Shown: positions 1-7,568, numbered from the stretch's first letter. The stretch is 38,889 bases of DNA from Candidatus Peribacteria bacterium RIFCSPLOWO2_12_FULL_55_15 (GCA_001789045.1 MFYG01000008.1:1-38889), one strand, 5' to 3'. Numbers and translations: made by a program. Notes: generated by a model not told the origin, from the letters alone.

Positions 1-350
1 CCCAAGTCCTCCGGTTCGAGTTCGGGACGGGTAGGAGGAGCCGGTAGTAGCCGGATTCCGCCTTCCATTCGTACTTCCCGTACCAGTCGTCCTGGTCCGG
101 CCACATCCGCTTCTTGCCACCGGGGCTGAGACACAGTGTCTTCAAGTCCCAGCCGCCGTAGTAGATGATGATCTCGCCGGCTTCGGCCTGCGGGACGGGA
201 TCGCTACTCTCACAGGGAAGACCGAGGATGCGGCTGACCGCAGCGGCATCGTAGACGATGCCTGGCTGCTTCTGAGCACATCCAACGACGGTCACGAGAC
301 CGACGAGGATGAGACACCACCAACCTTTCTTAAAAAAGTACTTTCCTCAC
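1..350 (-). CDS. Putative lipoprotein, 3' end outside window, apparent frameshift near the start
   Basis: Read leftward from 350, a GTG with an upstream AAGGA gives MRKVLF and then stops at a TAA inside a run of six T (plus-strand A run 332-337). Removing one T joins this start to a long open frame running off the left edge: FKKGWWCLILVGLVTVVGC, then AQKQPGIVYDAAAVS. The joined N-terminus is a textbook lipoprotein signal: basic residues, hydrophobic stretch, lipobox VVGC. The mature part is Trp/Tyr-rich and I do not recognise it. Without the shift the frame has no ATG, GTG or TTG before the GTG inside the hydrophobic stretch. Either a sequencing or assembly error in a homopolymer, a real inactivating indel, or slippage could explain it; error or indel seems likeliest. 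Confidence 0.5.
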
Positions 351-474
351 TGATCCTGAATCCTTGCGATGCTTTCAAGGAACACTAACGATGATCATTC
401 CATAAAAGGAATGGGGACGCAAGGCGTGGATGCCAAAAATGGCCCCTCACCCTCTCGCCCCAGCCACAGCCGCG

Positions 475-523
475 TCCCACTGCACCTCGATGCGGCGAGC
501 GGTGTGGACATTAGGGAGCATGC
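475..523 (-). pseudogene. Duplicated scrap of the RelA/SpoT homologue C-terminus
   Basis: These 49 bases match 1122-1170, the 3' end of the RelA/SpoT gene, at about 40 of 49 positions and in the same orientation. Translated leftward the scrap reads MLPNVHTARRIEVQW, against MLAHVHPDRRIEVQW in the intact gene, so the similarity is at protein level too. No larger part of a second synthetase is present. The toxin-antitoxin pair lies exactly between the two copies. The copies may be traces of an insertion or of unequal recombination. The bases between 351 and 474 hold no gene that I can see. Confidence 0.6.
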
Positions 524-769
524 TCAAAGTCCCCTATATGTTTTCTCATTTCTCCGCGTTATCCGAAATATGTTCGCCTTCCCATTACTACGCATCGTAA
601 AAAGTATGCGATAGGGACCCATACGCACGCGGTACACATCATGCTTTCCCTGGAGTCGCTTCACCCCTGGTATCTTCCGAAAGTCCCGCAGAATCTGCTG
701 CATGACAAGGAGTACGGCTTCTCGTTCCTTTGTAGAGAGTGTCCTGAGGAATTTCTCAATCGCGTTCAT
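524..769 (-). CDS. RelE/ParE-superfamily mRNA interferase toxin
   Basis: An 81-residue protein starting MNAIEKFLRTLSTKERE. It has the small RelE/HigB-like fold signature: an N-terminal helical pair, KIPGVKRLQGKHDVYRVRMGPYRILF, then FRITRRNEKTYRGL. The block of G-x-x-x-L-x-G, YRVRxGxYRILF and the basic C-terminal RRNEKTYR fits the YoeB/RelE type, toxins that cut mRNA in the ribosomal A site. The open frame extends further upstream, but the ATG at 769 overlaps the antitoxin end by 14 nt, as is usual for these pairs and consistent with coupled translation. Its stop lies at the edge of the duplicated RelA-tail scrap. Activity is inferred from family only. Confidence 0.82.
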   Translation of the reverse strand: MNAIEKFLRTLSTKEREAVLLVMQQILRDFRKIPGVKRLQGKHDVYRVRMGPYRILFTMRSNGKANIFRITRRNEKTYRGL

Positions 770-1007
770 GTTGGATTTTCTTGAGAATGCGAATGATTTC
801 TTCGGGACGGACCCCCTTCCCGTTGTTATCCCGTTCTGCATCGAAGAGTAGTTCTTCCCCAGCCGCAACATCGATGTCAAGCGGTTTGATGGTGAGTGAT
901 TGGTCATGCATTTCAATGAGATAAACATCTGTGCCGAATGCGCGACGCCATTGCTTTGGAAGAGTGATCTGCCCGCGCGAGGTGCTCTTGATGATTTTTC
1001 GCGTCAT
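756..1007 (-). CDS. AbrB/MazE-type antitoxin (SpoVT-AbrB domain)
   Basis: An 83-residue protein, MTRKIIKSTSRGQITLPKQWRR onward. Residues 1-45 are a swapped-hairpin AbrB domain (S-x-x-GQITLPKxWR, then V-x-L-I-x-x-x-x-x-L-x-I-x-P). The C-terminal half is acidic and then helical (EEIIRILKKIQHERD), the usual toxin-binding tail. A longer frame reaches 1100 but the AbrB domain begins at the ATG at 1007. It is transcribed first and overlaps the RelE-type toxin by 14 nt. An AbrB-type antitoxin beside a RelE-fold toxin is a known mix-and-match combination. It probably represses its own promoter, which carries a short palindrome. Confidence 0.82.
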   Translation of the reverse strand: MTRKIIKSTSRGQITLPKQWRRAFGTDVYLIEMHDQSLTIKPLDIDVAAGEELLFDAERDNNGKGVRPEEIIRILKKIQHERD

Positions 1008-1034
1008 AACGGTAAGAAGAAAAGTACGAAAGTA

Positions 1035-1074
1035 AGTATATCTTCTATTCATACAATACGCAAGAGTCACTCTA
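1035..1074 (-). promoter_or_regulatory. Promoter and candidate operator of the toxin-antitoxin operon
   Basis: On the minus strand TTGCGT (1058-1063) and TATACT (1035-1040) are separated by exactly 17 nt, placing the start about 20 nt before the antitoxin ATG. The palindrome AGAGTCACTCT (1064-1074) abuts the -35 box and could be where the antitoxin or complex binds. Binding is inference. Confidence 0.55.
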
Positions 1075-1100
1075 CGAAGAACTTCTCCTATCCCCCCCAT

Positions 1101-2783
1101 CTAGTCCCCTATCCCCTCCCAATCCCACTGTACCTCGATGCGGCGATCGGGATGAACGTGCGCGAGCATGCGGCATCCGTGATGATGGATCCTCACACGC
1201 CCAAGGCGGGTGACGACGCCGGCAATGGTCCCACCTCGCTTCTCCTCAGGATGGCAACAGAGCGCATAGGAGAGGGGAAAATCGAGTCCGCCTCCGACGG
1301 TCACCGGAATCGCCTTGCAATGATGGGGGGCAGAGGGGCGACGAGAGGGAAGAGCAGAAACCGACGCTATGGAGGAGGAGGTCGCTCGAAGCGATGGTAC
1401 ATGTCGCGGGGACGGTGCAGGAGCAACACCATCCCGCACAGCATCGCGCTCCGCGATGAAACGCCGGAGCTTTGAGCGGGCTTCCGCAGTATGGAGGTAC
1501 TGCATCCACCTGGGGGACGGACGAGGATCGCGATGGCGGATGACCTCCACGACGTCACCGTTCTCGAGGTGATGGGTGAGAGGGGCAATGACCCCATTCA
1601 CCCGCGCGGCTCGGAAAGAGAGACCGAGCGTCGAATGCACCTGAAAGGCGAAGTCAAGCGGCGTCGCACCATCGGGGAGTTCGACGATGTCCCCCTTGGG
1701 GGTGAGGACGAAAATACCCGGTTGGCACGCGAGGAGTTTTTGCACGCGCCGGGTTGCCTCCGCCGACGGACCACTCTCCTTGTACTGCCAATGAGAAGCA
1801 ACGCCATACTCCGCCTCATAGGCCATCTCCTCCGTCCGCACCTGGACTTCAATGAAAACACCGGGTGGAACGCAGGGAAGCTGCGTTAACGTCGTATGGA
1901 GACTGCGATAACCATTGGGCTTGGGGAACGCAAGATAGTCCTTGAAGCGGTTCGGGATCGGATGCCCTCTGTTGTGGAGATGGCCAAGCACTTGGTAGCA
2001 CTCTTCCGGAGAACGCACGGTCACCCGGAAAGCGAAGAGATCGTACACAGCAGAGACAGCTGTCATCCCTTTCGCCCGCATTTTCATAAAAATGCTGTAG
2101 GGCTGCTTCTCTCGAACCTCCACACTCGTAACCATCCCCTGCTCCTCCAGGAATACCCGGAGTGCGGCGGACGCCACAGGAAGGAATGCACCGTACTGAC
2201 AATGGAGTGAAGTGAGTTGCTCCGTAATCCTTTCAGCGTCCGCCGGATACACTACAGGAAATGCCAGGGACTCGATCCTATTCTTCAGGCTGAAGATACC
2301 AAGACGCGCTGCGGCGGGCGCAAAGAGATGGAGGGCGTCCTGACAAACCCGGCGCTGCTCTGCCGCCGGAAGGGAATGGAGCGCATCGAGCACATGGCAA
2401 CGATCGCAGAGAATGATGAGGAGAACGCGCATGTCGTCTGCCACCCGCACGAGCATCGCCCGGAGACGCTCGACTGGGAGGCGCCGATCCCGGAGAGTGA
2501 CATGGGAGAGGAGATGAATCCCCCGCACCATTGCCTGCACTCTCTCCCCATATTCCCGCTTCAGACGCTCCGCATTCCAGAAAGGAACCTGCAGGAGATG
2601 ATGGAGGAGACAGGCAATCATGGCATCCTCATCTGGACCGAACGGCTGGAGCGCGCGAAGGACGCCGAGAACATGCGCGGAGAGCGAGACGCCGGTCCAG
2701 TGGAGACCATCTCCGTAGGCTTCCCGCGCCGTGAGAAAAGCACGTTGGATACGGGGAGATTGGGCAAAAGTGGGAAAAGGCAC
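1101..2783 (-). CDS. RelA/SpoT homologue, (p)ppGpp synthetase with degenerate hydrolase domain
   Basis: 560 residues from a GTG start. Residues about 30-160 correspond to the HD hydrolase domain, but the metal-binding His-Asp is replaced (ACLLHHLLQ, His61-His62), so hydrolysis is doubtful. Residues about 225-340 are the synthetase: SIFMKMRAKG, YDLFAFRV, then NRFKDYLAFPKPNGYRSLHT (279-297) and EVQVRTEEM. A TGS domain follows (about 357-415). After a low-complexity linker comes a Cys-rich zinc-type region (YALCCHPEEKRGG, then HHHGCRMLAHVH). The long helical region is missing and there is no ACT domain, so the protein is shorter than the usual 700-plus residues. It probably makes (p)ppGpp in the stringent response. 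Its 3' end is partly duplicated at 475-523. Confidence 0.9.
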   Translation of the reverse strand: MPFPTFAQSPRIQRAFLTAREAYGDGLHWTGVSLSAHVLGVLRALQPFGPDEDAMIACLLHHLLQVPFWNAERLKREYGERVQAMVRGIHLLSHVTLRDRRLPVERLRAMLVRVADDMRVLLIILCDRCHVLDALHSLPAAEQRRVCQDALHLFAPAAARLGIFSLKNRIESLAFPVVYPADAERITEQLTSLHCQYGAFLPVASAALRVFLEEQGMVTSVEVREKQPYSIFMKMRAKGMTAVSAVYDLFAFRVTVRSPEECYQVLGHLHNRGHPIPNRFKDYLAFPKPNGYRSLHTTLTQLPCVPPGVFIEVQVRTEEMAYEAEYGVASHWQYKESGPSAEATRRVQKLLACQPGIFVLTPKGDIVELPDGATPLDFAFQVHSTLGLSFRAARVNGVIAPLTHHLENGDVVEVIRHRDPRPSPRWMQYLHTAEARSKLRRFIAERDAVRDGVAPAPSPRHVPSLRATSSSIASVSALPSRRPSAPHHCKAIPVTVGGGLDFPLSYALCCHPEEKRGGTIAGVVTRLGRVRIHHHGCRMLAHVHPDRRIEVQWDWEGIGD

Positions 2784-2810
2784 AGGATGTTAGCATAACA
2801 GAAACGGCGC

Positions 2811-2838
2811 TTGACAAGAGAGAATGAGCCACTAAACT
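2811..2838 (+). promoter_or_regulatory. Promoter of the rplJ-rplL operon
   Basis: TTGACA (2811-2816) and TAAACT (2833-2838) with a 16-nt spacer, about 165 nt before rplJ. It sits directly between the divergent RelA/SpoT gene and the L10 leader. Confidence 0.6.
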
Positions 2839-2844
2839 GTCCTC

Positions 2845-2993
2845 ACGTCCGAAGACCGGGAGCACAAGGCCGCAGGCCGAAATCAGTCTCCCCGAGGCAT
2901 ACAGCATCGGTCACCCGGCCCCGGCTTGATGGTTCGTGCCGTGTGCCTCGCTGGTCTCCCGGACGGAACGAAAATGGAAGGGAGACCTTTTTT
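2845..2993 (+). ncRNA. Ribosomal protein L10 leader
   Basis: The untranslated leader before rplJ is highly structured. It has CGGGAG (2856-2861 region) facing CTCCCCG (about 2888-2894), a GGCC-GCA-GGCC hairpin inside, and CGAGGCA (2893-2899) facing TGCCTCG (2944-2950). It ends in an intrinsic terminator. This position and layout are those of the autoregulatory L10 leader, where excess L10(L12) complex binds the mRNA. Covariance-model confirmation was not possible here. Confidence 0.6.
2953..2993 (+). terminator. Attenuator in the L10 leader
   Basis: GGTCTCCC (2953-2960) pairs perfectly with GGGAGACC (2980-2987), followed by six T. It ends 10 nt before the rplJ ATG, so it must be bypassed for the operon to be expressed. 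Confidence 0.8.
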
Positions 2994-3002
2994 AAACCCC
3001 AT

Positions 3003-3539
3003 ATGGCTCTCACTCGCGCAGAGAAGGCACGACTCACACAAGACCTCACGGAAAAATGGAAACAGGCCTCCTCCATCATCTTTGCCAACTACAGCGGCCT
3101 CTCGGTTGCAAACATTTCACGTCTGCGCTGTCAATTAAAAAAAGTGGATGCGGAAATGAAAGTGGCTAAGAAAACATTGCTCCGTCGAGCAGCAGAAAAC
3201 CTAAAAAATCCTTTCCCTGAAGAGAGTGATCTTCCAGGACCGGTTGCCTGTATTTTTAATTATGCCGATCCGCTCTCCGGAGCGCGAGTGGCTTTCGCTT
3301 TCGGAAAGGAACACCGGCAATTTCAACTCATCGGATCCATATTCGAGGGAAATATTTTTGCAGGACCCGCCACTGTTTCCATTGCGCAAATTCCCCCTCG
3401 TTTCACGCTCCTCCAAATATTTGCTGGCCTATGCCAAGCCCCACTCCAGCAATTTGCCTCCATTTGCAGCTCCCCACTCCAGAGCTTCGCCATAGCCCTC
3501 CAAGAACGTGCGAAGCAACTTTCCCCCTCCACTCCCTAA
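3003..3539 (+). CDS. rplJ: 50S ribosomal protein L10
   Basis: 178 residues beginning MALTRAEKARLTQDLTEKWK. The N-terminal globular part has the family pattern: SSIIFANYSGLSVANISRLR, MKVAKKTLLRRA, then a Gly-Pro-rich region (LPGPVACIF) and the C-terminal helix that carries L7/L12 dimers. Length matches the family. L10 forms the base of the ribosomal stalk and recruits translation factors. The open frame can be extended upstream to a TTG at 2811, but that TTG is the -35 box and the extension would translate the leader. There is no Shine-Dalgarno sequence. rplL follows after a pyrimidine-rich 51-nt spacer. Confidence 0.95.
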   Translation: MALTRAEKARLTQDLTEKWKQASSIIFANYSGLSVANISRLRCQLKKVDAEMKVAKKTLLRRAAENLKNPFPEESDLPGPVACIFNYADPLSGARVAFAFGKEHRQFQLIGSIFEGNIFAGPATVSIAQIPPRFTLLQIFAGLCQAPLQQFASICSSPLQSFAIALQERAKQLSPSTP

Positions 3540-3590
3540 TTCTTAATTCTTACTTCCTACTTCTTACTTCCCACGTTCCCCCCCACTCCT

Positions 3591-3986
3591 ATGTCCGACG
3601 CACAAACACTATCAGAGAAAGAGATGACAGTGATCACTGCCCTCGAGAAGCTCAATGTCATTGAGCTGAACACCGTCGTGAAATATATGGAAAAAACCTA
3701 CGGTATTTCCTCTTCCCCCGTCGTTGCTGCCCAAGCAGTAGGATCTGCAAAAGGGGCAGATCCAGTTGAGGAAAAAACAGCATTCACCGTAGAGCTTACT
3801 GATGCGGGAACCCAGAAAATCGCCGTCATTAAGACAGTACGGGAGATCACCGGCCTTCCCCTTGGGGAAGCGAAAGCCGCAGTTGATGGAGTCCCAAAGA
3901 TTCTCAAAGAGAACGTCACAAAAGAAGAAGCGGAGAAAATAAAGAAGAAGTTGGAAGAGGCAGGGGCCAAAGTAAGCCTAAAATGA
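3591..3986 (+). CDS. rplL: 50S ribosomal protein L7/L12
   Basis: 131 residues. The N-terminal dimerisation helices ([29 protein letters not shown]) are followed by an Ala/Gly hinge. The conserved C-terminal factor-binding domain covers about residues 62-131: [34 protein letters not shown], then [35 protein letters not shown]. It binds EF-Tu and EF-G on the ribosome stalk and is present in several copies per ribosome. It is co-transcribed with rplJ under the L10 leader. No ribosome-binding site is evident in the T/C-rich spacer. Confidence 0.96.
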   Translation: MSDAQTLSEKEMTVITALEKLNVIELNTVVKYMEKTYGISSSPVVAAQAVGSAKGADPVEEKTAFTVELTDAGTQKIAVIKTVREITGLPLGEAKAAVDGVPKILKENVTKEEAEKIKKKLEEAGAKVSLK

Positions 3987-3999
3987 AGAGGATTTACAT

Positions 4000-4028
4000 T
4001 TGACAAGGTGACGCTCAATCCCCATACT
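4000..4028 (+). promoter_or_regulatory. Promoter for the zinc-ribbon gene
   Basis: TTGACA (4000-4005) and CATACT (4023-4028) with a 17-nt spacer, predicting a leader of about 100 nt. Near its end GAGAAGGAA (4099-4107) pairs perfectly with TTCCTTCTC (4122-4130), 8 nt before the ATG. This hairpin hides the only purine-rich, RBS-like sequence, so it could control translation. Confidence 0.5.
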
Positions 4029-4138
4029 GCCATCGCGAAGTCCTTCAACAGATCGCATGGTCCAGAGTCGATCAACACGACGAAGTCCTAAAATACTGGA
4101 GAAGGAAACTAGCGCTTTATCTTCCTTCTCTTACTTGT

Positions 4139-4423
4139 ATGGCTGATCAACAGCTTACCTGCCGCGATTGCGGCGCGACGTTCACGTTCACTGACGGGGA
4201 ACAGGAGTTCTACACGCAACGGAACCTCCAGGCTCCTCAGCGGTGCAAGGCCTGCCGCTCTTCCCGCAAATCAGATCAGCGTGGTGATCGGACGCTTCAT
4301 GACGCCGTTTGCGCCAAGTGCAGCAACGCTTGTCAGGTCCCCTTCAAACCACGTCCGGAATCAGAAGGAGGAAGACCCGTACTCTGCACAGCCTGTTTTC
4401 AGGCTCAACGTGCATCAGCGTAA
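4139..4423 (+). CDS. Small zinc-ribbon protein (CxxC-x-CxxC type)
   Basis: 94 residues with four Cys pairs: LTCRDCGATFTFT, RCKACRSSRK, AVCAKCSNACQVPF, VLCTACF. The first half matches the short domain with a CxDCG-x-x-F-x-F-x-x-x-EQ-x-FY signature; the second half matches the C-x-x-C-x-x-x-C-x-VPF-x-P pattern common in CPR and Chloroflexi proteins. It probably binds two zinc ions; possible roles are nucleic-acid or ribosome binding, but none is established. It is a single-gene transcript, with its own promoter upstream and a strong terminator directly downstream. Confidence 0.8.
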   Translation: MADQQLTCRDCGATFTFTDGEQEFYTQRNLQAPQRCKACRSSRKSDQRGDRTLHDAVCAKCSNACQVPFKPRPESEGGRPVLCTACFQAQRASA

Positions 4424-4444
4424 TCTTGCCTCGTGCATGAATAC

Positions 4445-4474
4445 AAAGGACGCAGCAACCCTGCGTCCTTTTTT
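4445..4474 (+). terminator. Intrinsic terminator
   Basis: AAAGGACGCAG (4445-4455), loop CAACC, CTGCGTCCTTT (4461-4471) and a T tract to 4474. An 11-bp perfect stem, 22 nt after the zinc-ribbon stop. Confidence 0.9.
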
Positions 4475-4503
4475 GATCACAATCATTTGGTACACTAGCC
4501 ACC

Positions 4504-5997
4504 ATGCCGTTCACCGTACACCGACTAAAAGAAGAGCGCAGCAGAAGACAGTCTGCAGTTCTTTGCGCTCTTCTCTCTGTTCTACGCCACTCACTCCAGT
4601 GGTTCCTCTTTCGGCAACGACAGAGCAAGGAAAAGAAACATCGTCACCACATCACTACTATCACCATCGCCACAGCGTGCGCTGCACTTTTAATCACGAT
4701 CGCTTGGAATCTCTTGCAAACCTTCCGCACGCTCTCTGTCTCCACAATCCTATCCGCAGGATCCACAACAATCGAAGAGGACGCCTATGGGCACACAAAC
4801 TTCCTACTTCTCGGACAGGGTGATGCTCTGCATGATGGAATGGATCTCATCGACAGTATTATGATTGTGAGCCTCGACCGAAAATCAGAAAACTTTTCCA
4901 TCTTGTCTCTTCCGCGCGACCTCTACTTTCTCCGGACGGAAAAAATGGGATCAGGCCGCTTAAACAGTCTCTACCGCGATCATAAATACGCATTGAAACG
5001 CCAGGGACTGGATGAACACGAAGCATCTATGGAAACTCTCCGCACGCTTGCAGACGAAATCTCTACAGTGCTCTCCACGAAAATCCATCACGTTGTCAAA
5101 GTAAACTTCACTGGATTCATCGCAGCAGTTGATGCAATCGGAGGAATCCCGATCGATATTCCAGAGGACATTACTGATCCTGCTTTCCCCGGACCAAATT
5201 ACACCACAGAAACATTCTCCATTCACAAAGGTCAACAGTTACTCGATGGCCGAACCGCACTTAAGTACGCACGGAGCAGATCAACAACGAGCGATTTTGA
5301 CAGATCCGCTCGGCAGCAATTACTCCTCGAAGCACTCGAACAACATGTGCAAAAAATGGGCCTCCTCACGAAACCAAACAAACTCCTGGCACTTTTTAAA
5401 ATCATGAGCAAAAACCTCGAAACAACCCTCTCTATTCGTGAACTCCTCACCCTCGCAAAAATCGGCAAGGGTTTTCATTCTCCTCGTTTTCTTTCCATGC
5501 ATCTCTCCGATCGCAATGGTCTCTATGAAGAAATCCTCGAGCCTGGAGGTTTCCTCTATGCCCCTCCGCGGGATCAGTTCGATGGAGCATCGGTGCTCCT
5601 TCCACTCTCTCTCCCCGAATTTCCTGTGACGTGGAAACAATTAAAAGTTCTAACAAGAATCTTCCTCCACGAGCGTTCACTCCATCTTGCGAACCTCCCG
5701 ATCTCCCTCCTCAACGCTGGCGCCCCCACGGGCAGCGCGCACCTTCTCGCAGACGAACTTCTCCGGTACGGATTCTCTATCAACGACGTCAGTAACGCCC
5801 CCTTCCCCAAACAAGAACAGTCCTTCATTCTGGAAGGGGAGAATAGGGAGATGGAAAAGTTGCTCAGCTCCCTTCTGAATCTTCCTGTTCTTCCCGCACA
5901 GGTCGCACCTACGAAAGAAACTACAGGCATGAGCATTGTTATCGGAAAAAACTATCGCTTTGTTCCCCTCCAAGATCTTTCACCCTCTCGCCCATGA
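4504..5997 (+). CDS. LytR-CpsA-Psr (LCP) family envelope protein
   Basis: 497 residues. A basic cytoplasmic head with one transmembrane segment at about 50-72 (ITTITIATACAALLITIAWNLL) is followed by an extracellular LCP domain (about 95-265): TNFLLLGQGD, DLIDSIMIVSLDRK, FSILSLPRDLYF, INSLY-like GRLNSLYRDH, VNFTGFIAAVDAIGGI and TALKYARSR. The Arg and Asp residues in these blocks bind the polyprenyl-pyrophosphate donor. A LytR_C-like module lies at about 395-495. LCP enzymes attach glycopolymers to peptidoglycan or surface proteins. The start follows a TACACT -10 box by 7 nt, predicting a leaderless mRNA. The stop overlaps the next gene by ATGA. Confidence 0.88.
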   Translation: MPFTVHRLKEERSRRQSAVLCALLSVLRHSLQWFLFRQRQSKEKKHRHHITTITIATACAALLITIAWNLLQTFRTLSVSTILSAGSTTIEEDAYGHTNFLLLGQGDALHDGMDLIDSIMIVSLDRKSENFSILSLPRDLYFLRTEKMGSGRLNSLYRDHKYALKRQGLDEHEASMETLRTLADEISTVLSTKIHHVVKVNFTGFIAAVDAIGGIPIDIPEDITDPAFPGPNYTTETFSIHKGQQLLDGRTALKYARSRSTTSDFDRSARQQLLLEALEQHVQKMGLLTKPNKLLALFKIMSKNLETTLSIRELLTLAKIGKGFHSPRFLSMHLSDRNGLYEEILEPGGFLYAPPRDQFDGASVLLPLSLPEFPVTWKQLKVLTRIFLHERSLHLANLPISLLNAGAPTGSAHLLADELLRYGFSINDVSNAPFPKQEQSFILEGENREMEKLLSSLLNLPVLPAQVAPTKETTGMSIVIGKNYRFVPLQDLSPSRP

Positions 5998-6902
5998 CTC
6001 CACGAGAGATTATCGCCAATGCCTGGCAGATCACTCTGCAAGAGGCACCTCTACGACGGTGGGGCTTCGCTCAAACGCTCCTGGAAACACTTCTGGAAGC
6101 AAAACTTGTCTCCTACCAGATCTACTTCATATACAAATATATAAAAGAGGGAGAAGGTGCAGGATTCTTCGACATCGAAGCCATCCTGTACAAACAGCTA
6201 CCACTCTGGCTCTTCCTCACAATCATCATCACCTTCGTCCTCATGGTGATCATCGAAATCTTCCTCCCAAAGATGTGTCTCGGTGCAGTCATCGGACTGG
6301 CGGCAAAATCCTATCGCAAGGAAGAAATTCGCGGAGGTCTCGTCCTTGCACTCTATAACTTCTGGCCAATCTTCGCCATTCAGGAATTCTTCCTCTTCAG
6401 CAGTATCACCACCACAATCACCGCTCTCTCTCTTGCCCTCCGGTATGGCACAGAAGGATTGCGCTTTGCTGCTATCGGCTTTATTATTTTCTTCTTCCTT
6501 TTTTCCAACATCCTGCAGTTCTTTGCAAGTTTCGCGGAAGAAGCAATTGTCATTCGAAAAGTAAGCATTTTCCGCGCAATGGGACAAAGCTTTAAGTTAA
6601 TCGTGAGCTACCTCAGTCACGTGATGTTCCTCCTCCTTCTCCTCCTGATGATTTCCATTCGCATCGCCATGAACGCCATCACCATCCTCTTCATTCCCGG
6701 GATCGCCATCGGTCTCGGCCTCCTCCTCCCCATTTTTCTCCCCTCTGCTCTCAGCTACACTATTGCAGCAGTGGTGACCACCATTACTATAGTTTTCGTG
6801 AGTTACCTCCTCACCTACCTCCACGTCTTCAAGCAAACAGTATGGACCATCACCTACCTCGAACTCAGCACAAAGAAGGATCTCGATGTTATTTTGGAAT
6901 AG
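5994..6902 (+). CDS. Polytopic membrane protein of unknown function
   Basis: 302 residues with about five or six hydrophobic segments: LPLWLFLTIIITFVLMVIIEIFL, LVLALYNFWPIFAIQEFFLF, FAAIGFIIFFFLFSNILQFF, VMFLLLLLLMISIRIAMNAITILFIPGIAIGLGLLLPIFL and YTIAAVVTTITIVFVSYLLTYL. The amphipathic stretch EEAIVIRKVSIFRAMGQSFKLI resembles an element in uncharacterised CPR and Firmicutes membrane proteins with a repeated helix-hairpin layout. I cannot name a family securely. It overlaps the LCP gene by 4 nt, so the two are probably co-translated, hinting at a role in the envelope. Confidence 0.75.
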   Translation: MTPREIIANAWQITLQEAPLRRWGFAQTLLETLLEAKLVSYQIYFIYKYIKEGEGAGFFDIEAILYKQLPLWLFLTIIITFVLMVIIEIFLPKMCLGAVIGLAAKSYRKEEIRGGLVLALYNFWPIFAIQEFFLFSSITTTITALSLALRYGTEGLRFAAIGFIIFFFLFSNILQFFASFAEEAIVIRKVSIFRAMGQSFKLIVSYLSHVMFLLLLLLMISIRIAMNAITILFIPGIAIGLGLLLPIFLPSALSYTIAAVVTTITIVFVSYLLTYLHVFKQTVWTITYLELSTKKDLDVILE

Positions 6903-6905
6903 GAG

Positions 6906-6934
6906 TTGACAGTGGACATTCGTCCACCTATCAT
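6906..6934 (+). promoter_or_regulatory. lexA promoter with palindromic operator in the spacer
   Basis: TTGACA (6906-6911) and TATCAT (6929-6934) have a 17-nt spacer. The spacer begins with the perfect inverted repeat GTGGAC-ATTC-GTCCAC (6912-6927). Lying exactly between the promoter elements of lexA, it is an excellent candidate for this organism's LexA box and for autoregulation. Transcription should start at about 6941-6942, at the ATG. Confidence 0.7.
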
Positions 6935-6941
6935 GCCAACT

Positions 6942-7568
6942 ATGGCCACCGTAACAATTCACAATAAGAACCTCACACCGCATCAGCGCACAGTTCTTAC
7001 CTACATCAACGAATTTCAACACAAGCGCGGTTATTCCCCATCCCTTGCCGATCTCGCGATCGCCTTTGGCGTCCGCAGTAAAAATGCCGTGGCAAAAGTG
7101 GTGAATGCACTGGCGCGTGAGGGTCACCTCGAGAAAGACCCGAAAGGACGGATAAAGATCCTCGATTTTGAGGAAAGGAAAGCCGTTCTTCCATTAGCTC
7201 TCCCGCTTTTCGGGCCCATTGCCGCAGGATTTGCGACAGCCGCAGAAGAGCAGGCATCGGAATCCCTCTCCATCCAGGAGTACCTCATACGAAAGCCCAC
7301 TTCGAGCTTCCTCCTCCGCGTCAAAGGAGACAGCATGATCAACGCAGGCATCTTCGAAGGGGACATCGTGGTCGCCGAAAAAGGCCGGGAACCGCAGGTC
7401 GGCGACATCGTCATCGGCATGCTAGACGGGGAGTTCACCCTCAAACGCCTGAAGAAGAACAAAGGGAAGTACTACCTCCAAGCGGAGAACCCCGAGTACC
7501 CCGATCTCAATGCACGCGAAGATCTCCAGATCGCCGGCGTCATCCGTGGCGTGGTGCGACGGTATTAA
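6942..7568 (+). CDS. lexA: LexA repressor
   Basis: 208 residues. Residues 10-70 form the winged HTH (LTPHQRTVLTYINEFQHKRGYSPSL, then VRSKNAVAKVVNALAREGHLEKD). The autocleavage site is Ala95-Gly96 (PIAAGFATAA). The peptidase S24 dyad is Ser131 (VKGDSMINAGI) and Lys168 (GEFTLKRLKK). RecA filaments trigger self-cleavage and release the SOS regulon. Upstream in-frame TTG (6906) and ATG (6933) starts lie inside the promoter, so the ATG at 6942 is preferred and would give a leaderless mRNA. The stop overlaps the convergent valS stop by 4 nt. Confidence 0.93.
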   Translation: MATVTIHNKNLTPHQRTVLTYINEFQHKRGYSPSLADLAIAFGVRSKNAVAKVVNALAREGHLEKDPKGRIKILDFEERKAVLPLALPLFGPIAAGFATAAEEQASESLSIQEYLIRKPTSSFLLRVKGDSMINAGIFEGDIVVAEKGREPQVGDIVIGMLDGEFTLKRLKKNKGKYYLQAENPEYPDLNAREDLQIAGVIRGVVRRY

